Shown here: one piece after another, positions 17,975 to 26,389 of the stretch
Layout of the letters: each line of letters opens with the position of its first letter
How positions within the stretch are numbered: position 1 is the stretch's first letter
NCBI RefSeq assembly: GCF_014199985.1
Contig: NZ_JACHOS010000011.1
Location: 124,001-188,000 of the forward strand
DNA from: Methylorubrum rhodesianum
GTDB taxonomy: Bacteria; Pseudomonadota; Alphaproteobacteria; Rhizobiales; Beijerinckiaceae
DNA: 64,000 nucleotides
Reading direction: 5' to 3'
The notes under the pieces: model-generated
Seen by the model: the letters and a program-made list of their open reading frames with translations, nothing else
Told to the model about the DNA's origin: nothing
Database searches by the model: none
Translations under genes and position numbers: made by a program

Positions 17975-18510
17975 CGTCGATGCGCGGGCGCCGCCGCGAT
18001 GCGGCCGCCCGATAGCCGGCGCCCACGGCCCGGTCCGCGGCCTCGACCGCACCGTCTTCGCTCATCGACGCGGGACATCCGGTCCGGCACCGGACGACGT
18101 CGCCGCCGTGTTCGCCGGCCCGGGCACCGCTGTTCAGCCATCCTCGCGATCCCATCGCGCCGCGAGTGCGCGGCGGGTCGGCATCTGAACGGCCCGCCGC
18201 CAGCACGTTGAGGCCGGGTCCGTCGGCTCAAGGACGATCCCCGGACGCCGGTCAGCGTCGCTCCGGCGCGGCGCAGCGATCTCTGGGATTTCCTGAAAGC
18301 GAGCTCTCGAGAGAACGTGTCCGGACGACCCTCAGGGTTTCCAGTCCCCTAACGGGTTCCCTCCGATTCGCCGCAGATCCGTGAGCCGCAATTCGCCCTC
18401 GCGCAGGGGCGGATCGTTGCCGGGGCGAATCGATAAAATTGCGCGGATCGGCTTCAGCGCGGCGGAGGGGGTGCGGCGACATCCTGGCCAGGTTCGAAGG
18501 AAACGCCGCG
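17975..18510. other. 536-bp gap without a supported gene
   Basis: It begins with a large imperfect hairpin (GGGCGCCGCC at 17986, GCCGGCGCCC at 18015) that may end the PilZ transcript. The last about 100 bp, with GCGAATCGATAAAATTGCGC near 18425, is the likely promoter of the first BTLCP gene. Short frames on both strands lack ribosome-binding sites and homology. Confidence 0.5.
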
Positions 18511-19173
18511 ATGCGCATCACCGGAACGGGTCATCTCAAGACGGGGCTCCAGATCGGGCTCCTGATGCTGGGCGTCTGCGTCAGCCTCCTCGGTGCTGGC
18601 GCCCGGGCCCAGACCGCGACCCAGACGATGGCCGCGCTCCCCGCGCCGGGGGCCGGTCTCACCCCCGGAGCCGAGGCCCGGCCGATCCTGGCCTGGACCG
18701 AGTTCTGCCAGTCCTATCCGGCCGAATGCGCCTTCGATCGGGCCGAGCCCGCCCGGATCGCGCTGACCCCCGCGATCTGGTCGACGATCGTCTCGATCAA
18801 CCGCCGGGTGAACCGGACGATCGACCCCGTCACCGATCAGGAGCATTGGGGCCGGGCCGACCGCTGGGATCTCGCCGAGGACGGACGCGGCGACTGCGAG
18901 GACTTCCAGCTTCTCAAGCGCAAGCTGCTGGCCGCGGCGGGCCTGCCGCGCCGGGCGATGCGGATGACGGTGGTGATCGATGAAAAAGGCGAGGGCCATG
19001 CCGTGCTGACCCTGATCACCGACCGCGGCGACTACATCCTCGACAACAAGACCAACGCGGTGCTGACCTGGGCCCAGACCGGCTACGTCTTCATCAAGCG
19101 CGAGGGGCAGGACGCCTTGGCATGGGTTTCGCTGGGCGGAGCCAGCTCGCCCGTCACCACGGCGAACCGCTGA
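18511..19173 (+). CDS. Bacterial transglutaminase-like cysteine proteinase (BTLCP), copy 1
   Basis: A 220-residue exported protein: signal peptide ending near GAGARAQ (about residue 33), then the BTLCP fold. Active-site Cys129 lies in GDCEDFQLLK, the His in GEGHAVL and the Asp in ILDNKTNAV. LapG, the periplasmic protease controlling adhesin release under c-di-GMP control, belongs to this family. The start ATG follows GAAGGA by 7 nt. A second copy follows 215 bp downstream with the same C-terminal TTANR ending, so this is a tandem duplication. Confidence 0.9.
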   Translation: MRITGTGHLKTGLQIGLLMLGVCVSLLGAGARAQTATQTMAALPAPGAGLTPGAEARPILAWTEFCQSYPAECAFDRAEPARIALTPAIWSTIVSINRRVNRTIDPVTDQEHWGRADRWDLAEDGRGDCEDFQLLKRKLLAAAGLPRRAMRMTVVIDEKGEGHAVLTLITDRGDYILDNKTNAVLTWAQTGYVFIKREGQDALAWVSLGGASSPVTTANR

Positions 19174-19388
19174 ACGCGGCGTGCTTCACGGATCGGTGTC
19201 GCGCGGCCGGCGGAAACTCGGTAGGGATGGGCGTGCGGTGTGGCCGGATTGCCAGCCCGAGCGAGGTTGTTCCGGCCCGGCACGGAGAAGCGGCAATCCG
19301 CCTTCATCCTTCCTTCACTTTCGTATTGAGCCGGGCGCCGGCCCGTGCAAGCTTCGCCGGGAAACAAGGGGCTGCGGGACGGTCGGCC

Positions 19389-20093
19389 ATGCGGTACGCG
19401 GTGCTTCGGGGCGGCGGCAATGGATCGGCGTTCCCCCGCGCGGACGTGAAACGGCGCCTCGGCCGGGTAGCCCATCTATCCCTCGTCGGCGCGACCCTGC
19501 TGCTCGGCGGTGCCGCGGCCCCGATCCAGCCGAGCCAAGCGCGCAGCGCCGCCGGCCTGCCCGAGGCGGGCACCGTCGCCGATCCCGGCGCCCCCGCCCG
19601 GCCCGTCGCCGCCTGGAACGATTTCTGCGCCCGCTACCCGGCCGAATGCACGGTCGATCCCGGAGAGCCGGCCGTCGTCACCCTGACGCCCGCGACCTGG
19701 CACACGCTGACCACCGTGAATCGCCGGGTCAACGCCCGCATCAAACCGATCACCGACATGGCGCATTGGGGCGTCGTCGACCGCTGGGACTTTCCCGATG
19801 ACGGCTTCGGCGACTGCGAGGACATCCAGCTCCTCAAGCGCCGGATGCTGGTGGAGCGACGCCTGCCCCGCCGGGCGCTGCGGATGACGGTGGTGATCGA
19901 CGAGATCGGCGAGGGTCACGCGGTGCTGATGGTGCGCACCGACCGGGGCGACCTGATTCTCGACAACAAGACCAATGCGGTGCTGCCCTGGCAGCGCACC
20001 GGCTACAGCTTCGTCAAGCGCGAAGGGCAGGACGGCAAGGCCTGGGTCAGCCTCAACAACGACGCCTCGCCCGCCACAACGGCCAATCGCTGA
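19389..20093 (+). CDS. Bacterial transglutaminase-like cysteine proteinase (BTLCP), copy 2
   Basis: A 234-residue paralog of the preceding gene. A signal-anchor or signal peptide lies around residues 24-52. Catalytic Cys143 is in GDCEDIQLLK, with the His in GEGHAVLMV and the Asp in LDNKTNAVLP. The core (ARYPAECTVD...RRVNARIKPITDMAHWG...) matches copy 1 block by block, while the N-termini differ, so both may be functional but sent to different places or substrates. The paralog relation is seen directly; the LapG-like role is inference. Confidence 0.9.
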   Translation: MRYAVLRGGGNGSAFPRADVKRRLGRVAHLSLVGATLLLGGAAAPIQPSQARSAAGLPEAGTVADPGAPARPVAAWNDFCARYPAECTVDPGEPAVVTLTPATWHTLTTVNRRVNARIKPITDMAHWGVVDRWDFPDDGFGDCEDIQLLKRRMLVERRLPRRALRMTVVIDEIGEGHAVLMVRTDRGDLILDNKTNAVLPWQRTGYSFVKREGQDGKAWVSLNNDASPATTANR

Positions 20094-20220
20094 TCCGGAT
20101 CGTGGTTCGGGCGTTGAAGGGCATGCTTCCGCCGAAACCCGAAACCGTCCCGGTCCGCCCGGCCGCCCGCCGGATACCCGCTGCCCGGGCCGGATCCCCC
20201 TTCCACGGCGGCGTCCCACG

Positions 20221-21336
20221 ATGACCGCTGCCCCTGCCCCCTCCGCTGCGCCGCAGCCTGCCGCAGAGCCCGACCGCCTCGCGATACTGCCGCTGCCCGC
20301 GCTCCTCATGCAGCAGGGAGCGGCCGGGCCGGTGATCAGGTCGGTCAACCCCGCCCTGCTGACGCTGACCGGGTTCGGTGAGACCGAGCTCGTCGGGCAG
20401 GCGCTCGAGGTTCTTGCCTGCCATCACGGTGATCATGCCGGCTGGGGCGCCCTGCGAGAGGCACTGGCCCGAGGCGAAGCGGGGCGCTTCGAATTGCTGT
20501 TCGTCCGCAGTGGCGGTGCCTCGTTCTGGGGCGAGATCCATCTCGCCGCCCTGCCCAGCGCCGGTGATGCCGCCCGCTTTCTCGGCCAGATCATCGACGT
20601 GACGCGGCGGCGGGACGCGGAGGATGCCCTCGCCCTGTCACGGCAGCGTGAGGCGCTCGGGCTTCTGACGAACAGCGTAGCGCACGAGTTCAACAACTTC
20701 CTGCAGATCCTGATCGGCTACATCGACGGGCTGAAGCGGCGCCTCGGCGAGCGGCCCGAGCCCTTCATCCAGCGGGCGATCACCCGCTCCACCGAGGCGT
20801 CGGAACGGGCCGCCGTGCTGACCCGTCAGCTCCTCGCCCATTCCCGGCGAATCGCACCCGACCTGCGCCCGGTCGATCTCGGCGCGGCGGTGCAGGCGAG
20901 CCTCGACCGGCTGCGCCCGATCCTGCCCCCGGGGATCGAGCTCGAACTGTCGATACCCGACGGTCTGCCGCCGGCCCTGTGCAATCCGGTCCAGCTCGAA
21001 CTGGCGCTCGGCCACATCCTGGCCAATGCCTGCGAGGCGATGGCCGGACGGGGCCGTGCCCGCGTGGCGCTGTTCGCGGTCGAGCCCGGTGACCGCTCGT
21101 TGCAGCGCCCCGAGGCCGGTGCCGTCGGCCTCACGGTGTCGGATACCGGTCACGGGCTGTCGCCGGAGATGCTGTCGCGGGCACTCGCCCCCTTCGCCAC
21201 GACCCGCGAATCCGGACGGGGCGCCGGGCTCGCCATCGTTCACGGCTTGATGAAGCGGCAGAACGGCACGATCTCGATCGAAAGTCGGCCCGGCGAGGGC
21301 GCGACCGTGCGACTTGTCTTCCCCGCCGCACGCTGA
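20221..21336 (+). CDS. Soluble PAS-domain sensor histidine kinase
   Basis: A 371-residue cytoplasmic kinase. A PAS domain (about 45-135; SVNPALLTLTGFGETELVGQ, then FLGQIIDVTRRRDAEDAL) is followed by an H-box with VAHEFNNFLQILIGYIDGL and an HATPase domain (LGHILANACEAM, VSDTGHGL, GRGAGLAIVHGLM). 'HEFNN' is the HWE/NtrB-like class found in alphaproteobacterial orphan hybrids. There is no receiver domain and no adjacent response regulator. Start ATG at 20221. The input is unknown. Confidence 0.9.
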   Translation: MTAAPAPSAAPQPAAEPDRLAILPLPALLMQQGAAGPVIRSVNPALLTLTGFGETELVGQALEVLACHHGDHAGWGALREALARGEAGRFELLFVRSGGASFWGEIHLAALPSAGDAARFLGQIIDVTRRRDAEDALALSRQREALGLLTNSVAHEFNNFLQILIGYIDGLKRRLGERPEPFIQRAITRSTEASERAAVLTRQLLAHSRRIAPDLRPVDLGAAVQASLDRLRPILPPGIELELSIPDGLPPALCNPVQLELALGHILANACEAMAGRGRARVALFAVEPGDRSLQRPEAGAVGLTVSDTGHGLSPEMLSRALAPFATTRESGRGAGLAIVHGLMKRQNGTISIESRPGEGATVRLVFPAAR

Positions 21337-21493
21337 TCGTTTCCGGGGAGCGCGGCACCTCCGGTGACCTTGGCGGAGAAAAAATCCGCCGCACCGTCAA
21401 AAAAGTGGAGCTTGAGCGGGACTAAAAACCCGCGCCGAACGTCCCCATCTAATGAAGGGGCATTCCGCCCCTTTTGTGGACCGAGGTGTTTCG

Positions 21494-22462
21494 ATGGCTT
21501 CCTCTCCCGCGCCCCGGCGGCGCGTCGTCACCCTTCTCGCGCTCGCGGCTTCGCTCGCCCTGGCGGCGCCCGCCGTCGATGCACGGCCGGGCGGCGGCGG
21601 CGGTATGGGCTCGCGCGGCTCGAAGACCTTCAGCGCGCCCCCTTCCACCCCGACCTCGCCGGGGGCGATGGCGCCGATCCAGCGCTCGCAGACGAGCCCC
21701 AGCCCCGGCTTCAACAATCCCGGCATGGCGGCGCAGAACCGAGGTTCGCGCTTCGGCGGCGGCTTTCTCGGCGGTATGCTCGGCGCGGGCCTGATCGGTG
21801 CCCTGCTCGGGGCCGGCCTGTCCGGTGGCCTCGGCGGCATCGGCTCGTTCATCGGCCTGATCTTCCAGATCGGCCTGATCGCCCTGCTCGTGATGCTGGC
21901 GGTGCGCTTCTTCCGCCGCCGCTCGGAGGGCAATCAGCCTGCCATGGCCGGCAACACGCCCCATGCGCGCTCCGGCCTGCCGCCGCAGGGCGGCCTGCAG
22001 GGTGGACCGAACGCGGGCATGAACCCGATGGGTGGCAGCTACGGCGGCGGCGCCCGTCCGCAGCCGGTGCAGGTTCAGCCGGACGATTTCCAGGCCTTCG
22101 AGCGCTCGCTGCAGGAGATCCAAGGCGCCTACGGCCGTGAGGACGTCGCTGCCCTTCGCCGTCTCGCGACGCCGGAGATGGTCGGCTACTTCGAGGAAGA
22201 CCTGCGCGCCAACGCCGCCCGCGGCGTGGTCAACCGGATCTCGGACGTGAAGCTGCTCCAGGGCGACCTGTCCGAGGCGTGGCGCGAGGGTCCGGTGGAG
22301 TTCGCCACCGTCGCCATGCGCTTCTCGCTGCGCGACGAGGTGTTCGAGCGCTCCACCAACCGCCACGTCGAGAACGGCCCGCAGGAGGCCAAGGAGTTCT
22401 GGACCTTCGTGCGCGAGCCCGGCGGCCCCTGGCTGCTCTCGGCGATCCAGCAGGGCCGCTGA
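21494..22462 (+). CDS. Tim44-domain membrane protein
   Basis: A 322-residue protein: signal/anchor helix (about 10-28), a Gly/Ser/Pro-rich segment with GGGFLGGMLGAGLIGALLGAGL, a second membrane helix (about 118-138), then a Tim44-like C-terminal domain from about 195 (FQAFERSLQEIQGAYGREDVAALRRLATPEM... and FWTFVREPGGPWLLSAIQQ). The family (YqiC/Tim44-like lipid-interacting fold) is common in alphaproteobacteria, with an unsettled function in the envelope. The ATG at 21494 follows GAGG by 9 nt; an in-frame upstream start would add 14 residues. A terminator follows. Confidence 0.88.
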   Translation: MASSPAPRRRVVTLLALAASLALAAPAVDARPGGGGGMGSRGSKTFSAPPSTPTSPGAMAPIQRSQTSPSPGFNNPGMAAQNRGSRFGGGFLGGMLGAGLIGALLGAGLSGGLGGIGSFIGLIFQIGLIALLVMLAVRFFRRRSEGNQPAMAGNTPHARSGLPPQGGLQGGPNAGMNPMGGSYGGGARPQPVQVQPDDFQAFERSLQEIQGAYGREDVAALRRLATPEMVGYFEEDLRANAARGVVNRISDVKLLQGDLSEAWREGPVEFATVAMRFSLRDEVFERSTNRHVENGPQEAKEFWTFVREPGGPWLLSAIQQGR

Positions 22463-22484
22463 GCGGTCTTAGCCTCTCTCAACA

Positions 22485-22522
22485 GAAAAGGGCGTCCGGC
22501 GAGAGCCGGGCGCCCTTTTTTT
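22485..22522 (+). terminator. Bidirectional Rho-independent terminator
   Basis: GGGCGTCCGGC / GCCGGGCGCCC stem with a GAGA loop, AAAA upstream and seven T downstream. It sits between the convergent Tim44-like and Trm112 genes. Confidence 0.93.
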
Positions 22523-22553
22523 ACGTCCGGCCGACGCTGAGCGCGTCGCCCCA

Positions 22554-22760
22554 TCACTCCGTCAGCGAGCGCGCCTCTTCCGGCAGCATGATCGGGATGC
22601 CGTCACGGATCGGGTAGGCCAGCTTGGCGGAGCGGCTGATCAGCTCCTCGCGGGCTGAGTCGTATTCCAGCGGCTCCTTGGTCAGCGGGCAGACGAGGAG
22701 TTCCAGCAGGCGGGGATCGACCCGGGTCGCTTCGACGGGCGGGGTAGAGGTATCGGCCAT
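22554..22760 (-). CDS. Trm112 family protein
   Basis: A 68-residue small Zn-ribbon-like protein of the Trm112/UPF0434 family ([20 protein letters not shown], then [20 protein letters not shown], then [19 protein letters not shown]). Only one of the four zinc cysteines of the eukaryotic form is left (VCPLTK), as usual in proteobacteria. Eukaryotic Trm112 is an activator of methyltransferases, and a similar partner role is assumed here. The gene lies 63 bp downstream of the Lon-substrate-domain gene on the same strand, probably an operon. Confidence 0.93.
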   Translation of the reverse strand: MADTSTPPVEATRVDPRLLELLVCPLTKEPLEYDSAREELISRSAKLAYPIRDGIPIMLPEEARSLTE

Positions 22761-22823
22761 GTTTCCTGTCACTTCCGGTAGGCTCGCCCGCGGTCGGCAG
22801 AGGGGACCGCGGGACGCAGAAAC

Positions 22824-23492
22824 TCATTGCAGCGTCGGTTCAGCTCCGCTGGCACGCACCAGCTCCATCTCGGTCACGGCGATCAGCACCTCGGCCCGCG
22901 TCTTGAGATCGGGGGCTTCCAGCATCGCCTGCTTCTCGCGCACGCCGAACGGGCTCATCATGCAGAGTGCGTTGACCAGCGCCTCGTTCGGCGCCTCCTC
23001 GATGCCGGCCCAATCGACCTGAAGCTCGTTGGCCTCGATGAAGTTGCGCAGGGCCCGCAGCACCCCCTCGCGATCAACGGCCTCCTCGCCGGCCCGCGCC
23101 TCGAAATCCTGGGCGAAGCTTTCGTAGGACACTTGGCAGCGGCGGTAGGCGGTGGTGACGGCGAGCTCGCTCTCGACCCGGAAGCGGCTGATGCCGGTGA
23201 GCGAGATCAGGTAGCGTCCGTCGCCGGTCTCGGCGAACTGACTGATCCGCCCGGCACAGCCGACCCGGTAGAGCCGGGGGCTGAGCGGTGAGCCGCCGCC
23301 CTCGGCATCGGGCTGGATCATGCCGATGATCCGCTCGGAGCGCAGCGCGTCGTCCACCATGGCGAGGTAGCGCGGCTCGAAGATGTTGAGCGGCATCTGT
23401 CCCCGCGGCAGCAGCAACGCACCGGGCAGCGGGAAGACCGGAATGATGGCGGGGCACTCCGCCGGCGACTTGCAGCTCGGCTGAGGGCTCAT
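22824..23492 (-). CDS. Lon substrate-binding (LAN/PUA-like) domain protein
   Basis: A 222-residue protein equal to the N-terminal substrate-binding domain of Lon without ATPase or protease. Typical motifs are IPVFPLPGALLLPRGQMPLNIFEPRYLAMV and RVGCAGRISQFAETGDGRYLISLTG (shown in parts). The conserved helical end contains FGVREKQAMLEAPDLKTRAE. Function unproven; possibly a proteolysis adaptor. It is part of a ybbN-Lon-domain-Trm112 minus-strand gene row that recurs in alphaproteobacteria. Confidence 0.93.
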   Translation of the reverse strand: MSPQPSCKSPAECPAIIPVFPLPGALLLPRGQMPLNIFEPRYLAMVDDALRSERIIGMIQPDAEGGGSPLSPRLYRVGCAGRISQFAETGDGRYLISLTGISRFRVESELAVTTAYRRCQVSYESFAQDFEARAGEEAVDREGVLRALRNFIEANELQVDWAGIEEAPNEALVNALCMMSPFGVREKQAMLEAPDLKTRAEVLIAVTEMELVRASGAEPTLQ

Positions 23493-23577
23493 GCGCGGCT
23501 TTCCTTCTGCGGGAAGGGGTGCGGGCCGCCCCGTCCGGAGGCTTCGCTCGCCGTAACGCTCCCGTGAGGATTCTGCC

Positions 23578-24486
23578 TCACGAGAACAGCAGCGTCGAGA
23601 GTTGCCGGCGCCCGCGGATCGCGGCCGGGTCCATCAGGCCCCAGGCCTCGAAGAACTGAAGCAGCTGCTTGCGCGCCGCGTCCTCGTTCCAGTTCCGGTC
23701 GGCCCGGGCGATGGCGACGAGTTGGTCGACCGCCTCGTCGCGCTTGCCGGCGGCGTTGAGACCCAGCGCCAGGTCGAACCGGGCCTGAAAGTCGTTTCCG
23801 TCGGCCTCGATCCGCTTCTGCAAGCCGGCGAGGTCGCCCAGGCTCTCGGCCTGGTCGGCGAGTTCGAGCGCCGCGCGCACGCCCGCGAGCAGGGGATCGT
23901 CGGCCTTGGCCGGCGGCACCATGGCGAGCACCTGGCGGGCGTTCTCGATCTCCCCGAGCTCGATCTGGGTCTTGGCCAGCCCGGCGATGGCCTTGAGGTT
24001 TTCCGGCTCCTCGCGCAGCACCGCGGCATAGAGTTCGGAGGCCGACGCGAGATCGCCGGCCGAAGCGACCGCGGCGGCCTCTTCGAGCACTTGGTCGATC
24101 TCGGAGGGACCGGCGAGGCGATCGACGAAGGCGCGCACCTCGGATTCCGGCACCGCGCCCATGAAGGCATCGACCGGGCGGCCGCGATCGATCGCGATCA
24201 CGGCGGGGATCGATTGCAGGCCGAGCTGCTGGCCGATCTGCTGCCAGACGCCCGGATGCTCGTCGATGTTGAGCTTGGCGAGCTTCACCCGTCCGCCCGC
24301 GGCCCGCACCACCTTCTCGAGGATCGGCGTGAGCTGCTTGCACGGGCCGCACCAGGGCGCCCAGAAATCGACGATCACCGGCTGGTTCATCGATTCGGCG
24401 ATGACGTCCTGCCGGAAGCCCGCCGTGGTGGTGTCCGTGATGAGGCCGTCGGCGGGGGCGCCGGCGGCGGCGTTGGCTTCGAGCAT
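23578..24486 (-). CDS. ybbN: Thioredoxin-domain co-chaperone YbbN (CnoX)
   Basis: A 302-residue protein with an N-terminal thioredoxin domain (active site WCGPC, Cys46/Cys49) and a C-terminal TPR-like domain (about 150-300) rich in AARxxL helices. In E. coli, YbbN/CnoX is a holdase that works with GroEL and DnaK under oxidative stress; that homolog has lost the CxxC, whereas this one keeps it, as is known for the Caulobacter type with thiol activity. The ATG at 24486 is chosen over an upstream TTG. It is first of the ybbN-Lon-domain-Trm112 set. Confidence 0.93.
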   Translation of the reverse strand: MLEANAAAGAPADGLITDTTTAGFRQDVIAESMNQPVIVDFWAPWCGPCKQLTPILEKVVRAAGGRVKLAKLNIDEHPGVWQQIGQQLGLQSIPAVIAIDRGRPVDAFMGAVPESEVRAFVDRLAGPSEIDQVLEEAAAVASAGDLASASELYAAVLREEPENLKAIAGLAKTQIELGEIENARQVLAMVPPAKADDPLLAGVRAALELADQAESLGDLAGLQKRIEADGNDFQARFDLALGLNAAGKRDEAVDQLVAIARADRNWNEDAARKQLLQFFEAWGLMDPAAIRGRRQLSTLLFS

Positions 24487-24616
24487 GGAGCCCTCGAACA
24501 ATCACAAAAACGCAGTTCGGTCTGCCGCGCGGGTTTGCAGCGCACGGCGCCCGTTACATGGGGCCTTGCGGCGCACCTGACCAGACGTTTTCGCGGCCCC
24601 CGGGAACGAATCCCGC

Positions 24617-25141
24617 TCAGGGTCTGGCCGGGCCGGCCGGGGCCTCCTTTGAGGCGTCCTTGTCCCCCTCCTTGCCGGGCTCGGCGCCGGGTTTCGCATC
24701 GGTAACGAACACGCCCGCATAGGTCTTGCCCTGCGAGGTCGCCTCGCAGGCGATCATGGTCTTGCCGGGCTCGGGGCGCGAGAACTTGCAGGCACCGACC
24801 GCGGGGGCGGGGCTGCGGACGATGCCCTCCTTGTTCTTCATGCCCGGCACCACGAGGCTGATCGGCTGGAGCTGCTCGGTCTCCTCGGTCTGCTCGTGCT
24901 GCGCTCCCGACCCGCTGAAGCTCAGCGACTGTCCGTCCCAGGCGGCGAAATCGAAGGTGGTGCGCCCGCGCGAGACCGTGTTGACGAGCTGTTCCTTGCA
25001 GTTCTGGGTGATGTCGAGGCCGCCGATGACCAGCCGCTCGCACCGGCCGGTCATCGTCACCTCGGCCTGCTGAGCCGAGGCCGGCGCTGCGGCGAGCAGG
25101 CCGAGGAGCGCGAGAAGCGGGGCGCGCGAACGGGTCGTCAT
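24617..25141 (-). CDS. Secreted hypothetical protein
   Basis: A 174-residue protein. A clear signal peptide (LLALLGLLAAAPASA, cut near residue 23) precedes a mature domain with four cysteines (CERL, NCKE, ACKF, ACEA), which probably form two disulfides, and a charged Lys/Asp/Pro tail of about 25 residues. I recognise no family; it looks like a periplasmic protein conserved in Methylobacteriaceae. It is co-oriented with ybbN (130-bp gap) and with the GST gene upstream (72-bp gap). Confidence 0.75.
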   Translation of the reverse strand: MTTRSRAPLLALLGLLAAAPASAQQAEVTMTGRCERLVIGGLDITQNCKEQLVNTVSRGRTTFDFAAWDGQSLSFSGSGAQHEQTEETEQLQPISLVVPGMKNKEGIVRSPAPAVGACKFSRPEPGKTMIACEATSQGKTYAGVFVTDAKPGAEPGKEGDKDASKEAPAGPARP

Positions 25142-25213
25142 GGCGTAATGTTCCTCCTGAACGGCCCTGCCGGCCGCTTGTCGCGATGGATATTTCCTGC
25201 GGGCCGTCCGGGT

Positions 25214-26206
25214 TCAACTGCCGAAGCGCAGGGCGCGATCGTTGGGCGCACCGAAGTGAAGCTCGGGCCCGAGCGGCACGATCCCCGTCGGATTGATGCC
25301 GGCGTGGCTGCCGTAATAGTGGCGCTTGATCTGATCGAGGTTCACGGTCCCGGCCACGCCCGGCAGGGCGTAGAGGTCGCGCAGGTAGTTCGACAGGTTG
25401 GGGTAATCGTCGATCCGGCGCCGGTTGCACTTGAAGTGCCCGACATAGACCGCATCGAACCGCACCAGGGTGGTGAACAGTCGAATGTCGGCCTCGGTCA
25501 GGGACGATCCGCAGAGGTAGCGCTGCCGGTCGAGCCTGTCCTCGAGCGCGTCGAGCTCGGCGAAGAGGGCGGTGAAGGCCTCCTCGTAGGCGGCCTGCGT
25601 GGTGGCGAAGCCCGCCTTGTAGACGCCGTTGTTGACCCGGTCGTAGACGCGCGCGTTGATCGCATCGATCTCGCCGCGAAGAGCCTCCGGGTAGAGATCC
25701 GGCCCGGGCGCGTCGAAGGCGCCGTTCAGCATCCGGATGATCTCGGCCGATTCGTTCGAGACGATGGTCTCGCGCCGCTTGTCCCACAGCACCGGGACGG
25801 TGACGCGGCCGGAATAGTCGGGCTTGGCACGGACATAGATCTCGTAGAGCCGCCGGGCACCGAACAGCGGATCGGCCGTCGAACCCGCTACGCCACCCTC
25901 CTCCTCGGCCTCAAAGACCCAGCCCTCCTCGCGCATGTAGGGCGAGACCACGGAGACGGTGATCGCCTCCTCGAGATTCTTCAGCTGGCGCACGATCAGG
26001 GTGCGGTGGGCCCAAGGGCAGGCCAGCGCGACGATGAGGTGATAGCGCCCCGCCTCGGCCTCGAACCCGCCCTCGCCCGAGGGGCCGGGCGTGCCATCGG
26101 GTGTCACCCAGTTGCGGAAGGCAGCGGCCGAGCGCTCGAAGCGCCCGCCGGATTTGGACGTGTCGTAGCCCTTGTCGTGCCACTCGCCCTCGACCAGCAA
26201 CCCCAT
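25214..26206 (-). CDS. Glutathionyl-hydroquinone reductase (GST Xi class, YqjG/ECM4-like)
   Basis: A 330-residue protein. Cys63 in ALACPWAHRTLIV is the catalytic cysteine that attacks glutathionyl-hydroquinones. The N-terminal GRFERSAAAFRNWV and C-terminal DDYPNLSNYLRDLYALPGVAGTV with HYYGSHAGINPTGIVP are class hallmarks. The enzyme is cytoplasmic. Its start is 183 bp from the divergent Old Yellow Enzyme gene, so the two quinone/enone reducing enzymes may share a promoter region. Confidence 0.93.
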   Translation of the reverse strand: MGLLVEGEWHDKGYDTSKSGGRFERSAAAFRNWVTPDGTPGPSGEGGFEAEAGRYHLIVALACPWAHRTLIVRQLKNLEEAITVSVVSPYMREEGWVFEAEEEGGVAGSTADPLFGARRLYEIYVRAKPDYSGRVTVPVLWDKRRETIVSNESAEIIRMLNGAFDAPGPDLYPEALRGEIDAINARVYDRVNNGVYKAGFATTQAAYEEAFTALFAELDALEDRLDRQRYLCGSSLTEADIRLFTTLVRFDAVYVGHFKCNRRRIDDYPNLSNYLRDLYALPGVAGTVNLDQIKRHYYGSHAGINPTGIVPLGPELHFGAPNDRALRFGS

Positions 26207-26389
26207 CCCGAACGGTCCTCATCGCGTTGCGCACGGGGTGAGATGGGAGGACCGGCCGCCGGGGGAAGCCTGCACCCGGGATCTTGTGGGCGGATCTCGG
26301 GTGTCCCATGCGCGGTTCCGGGCTGGTGGCCGGGACCCGCATGTTCCAGATAAGCCGCCAGTTGCCGACACCGCTCCCGGAGCCCGCCG

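Noticed and set aside
17964..18206. 80-codon minus-strand frame after the PilZ gene
   Set aside because: Overlaps the hairpin and has no start context; composition is that of non-coding GC-rich DNA.
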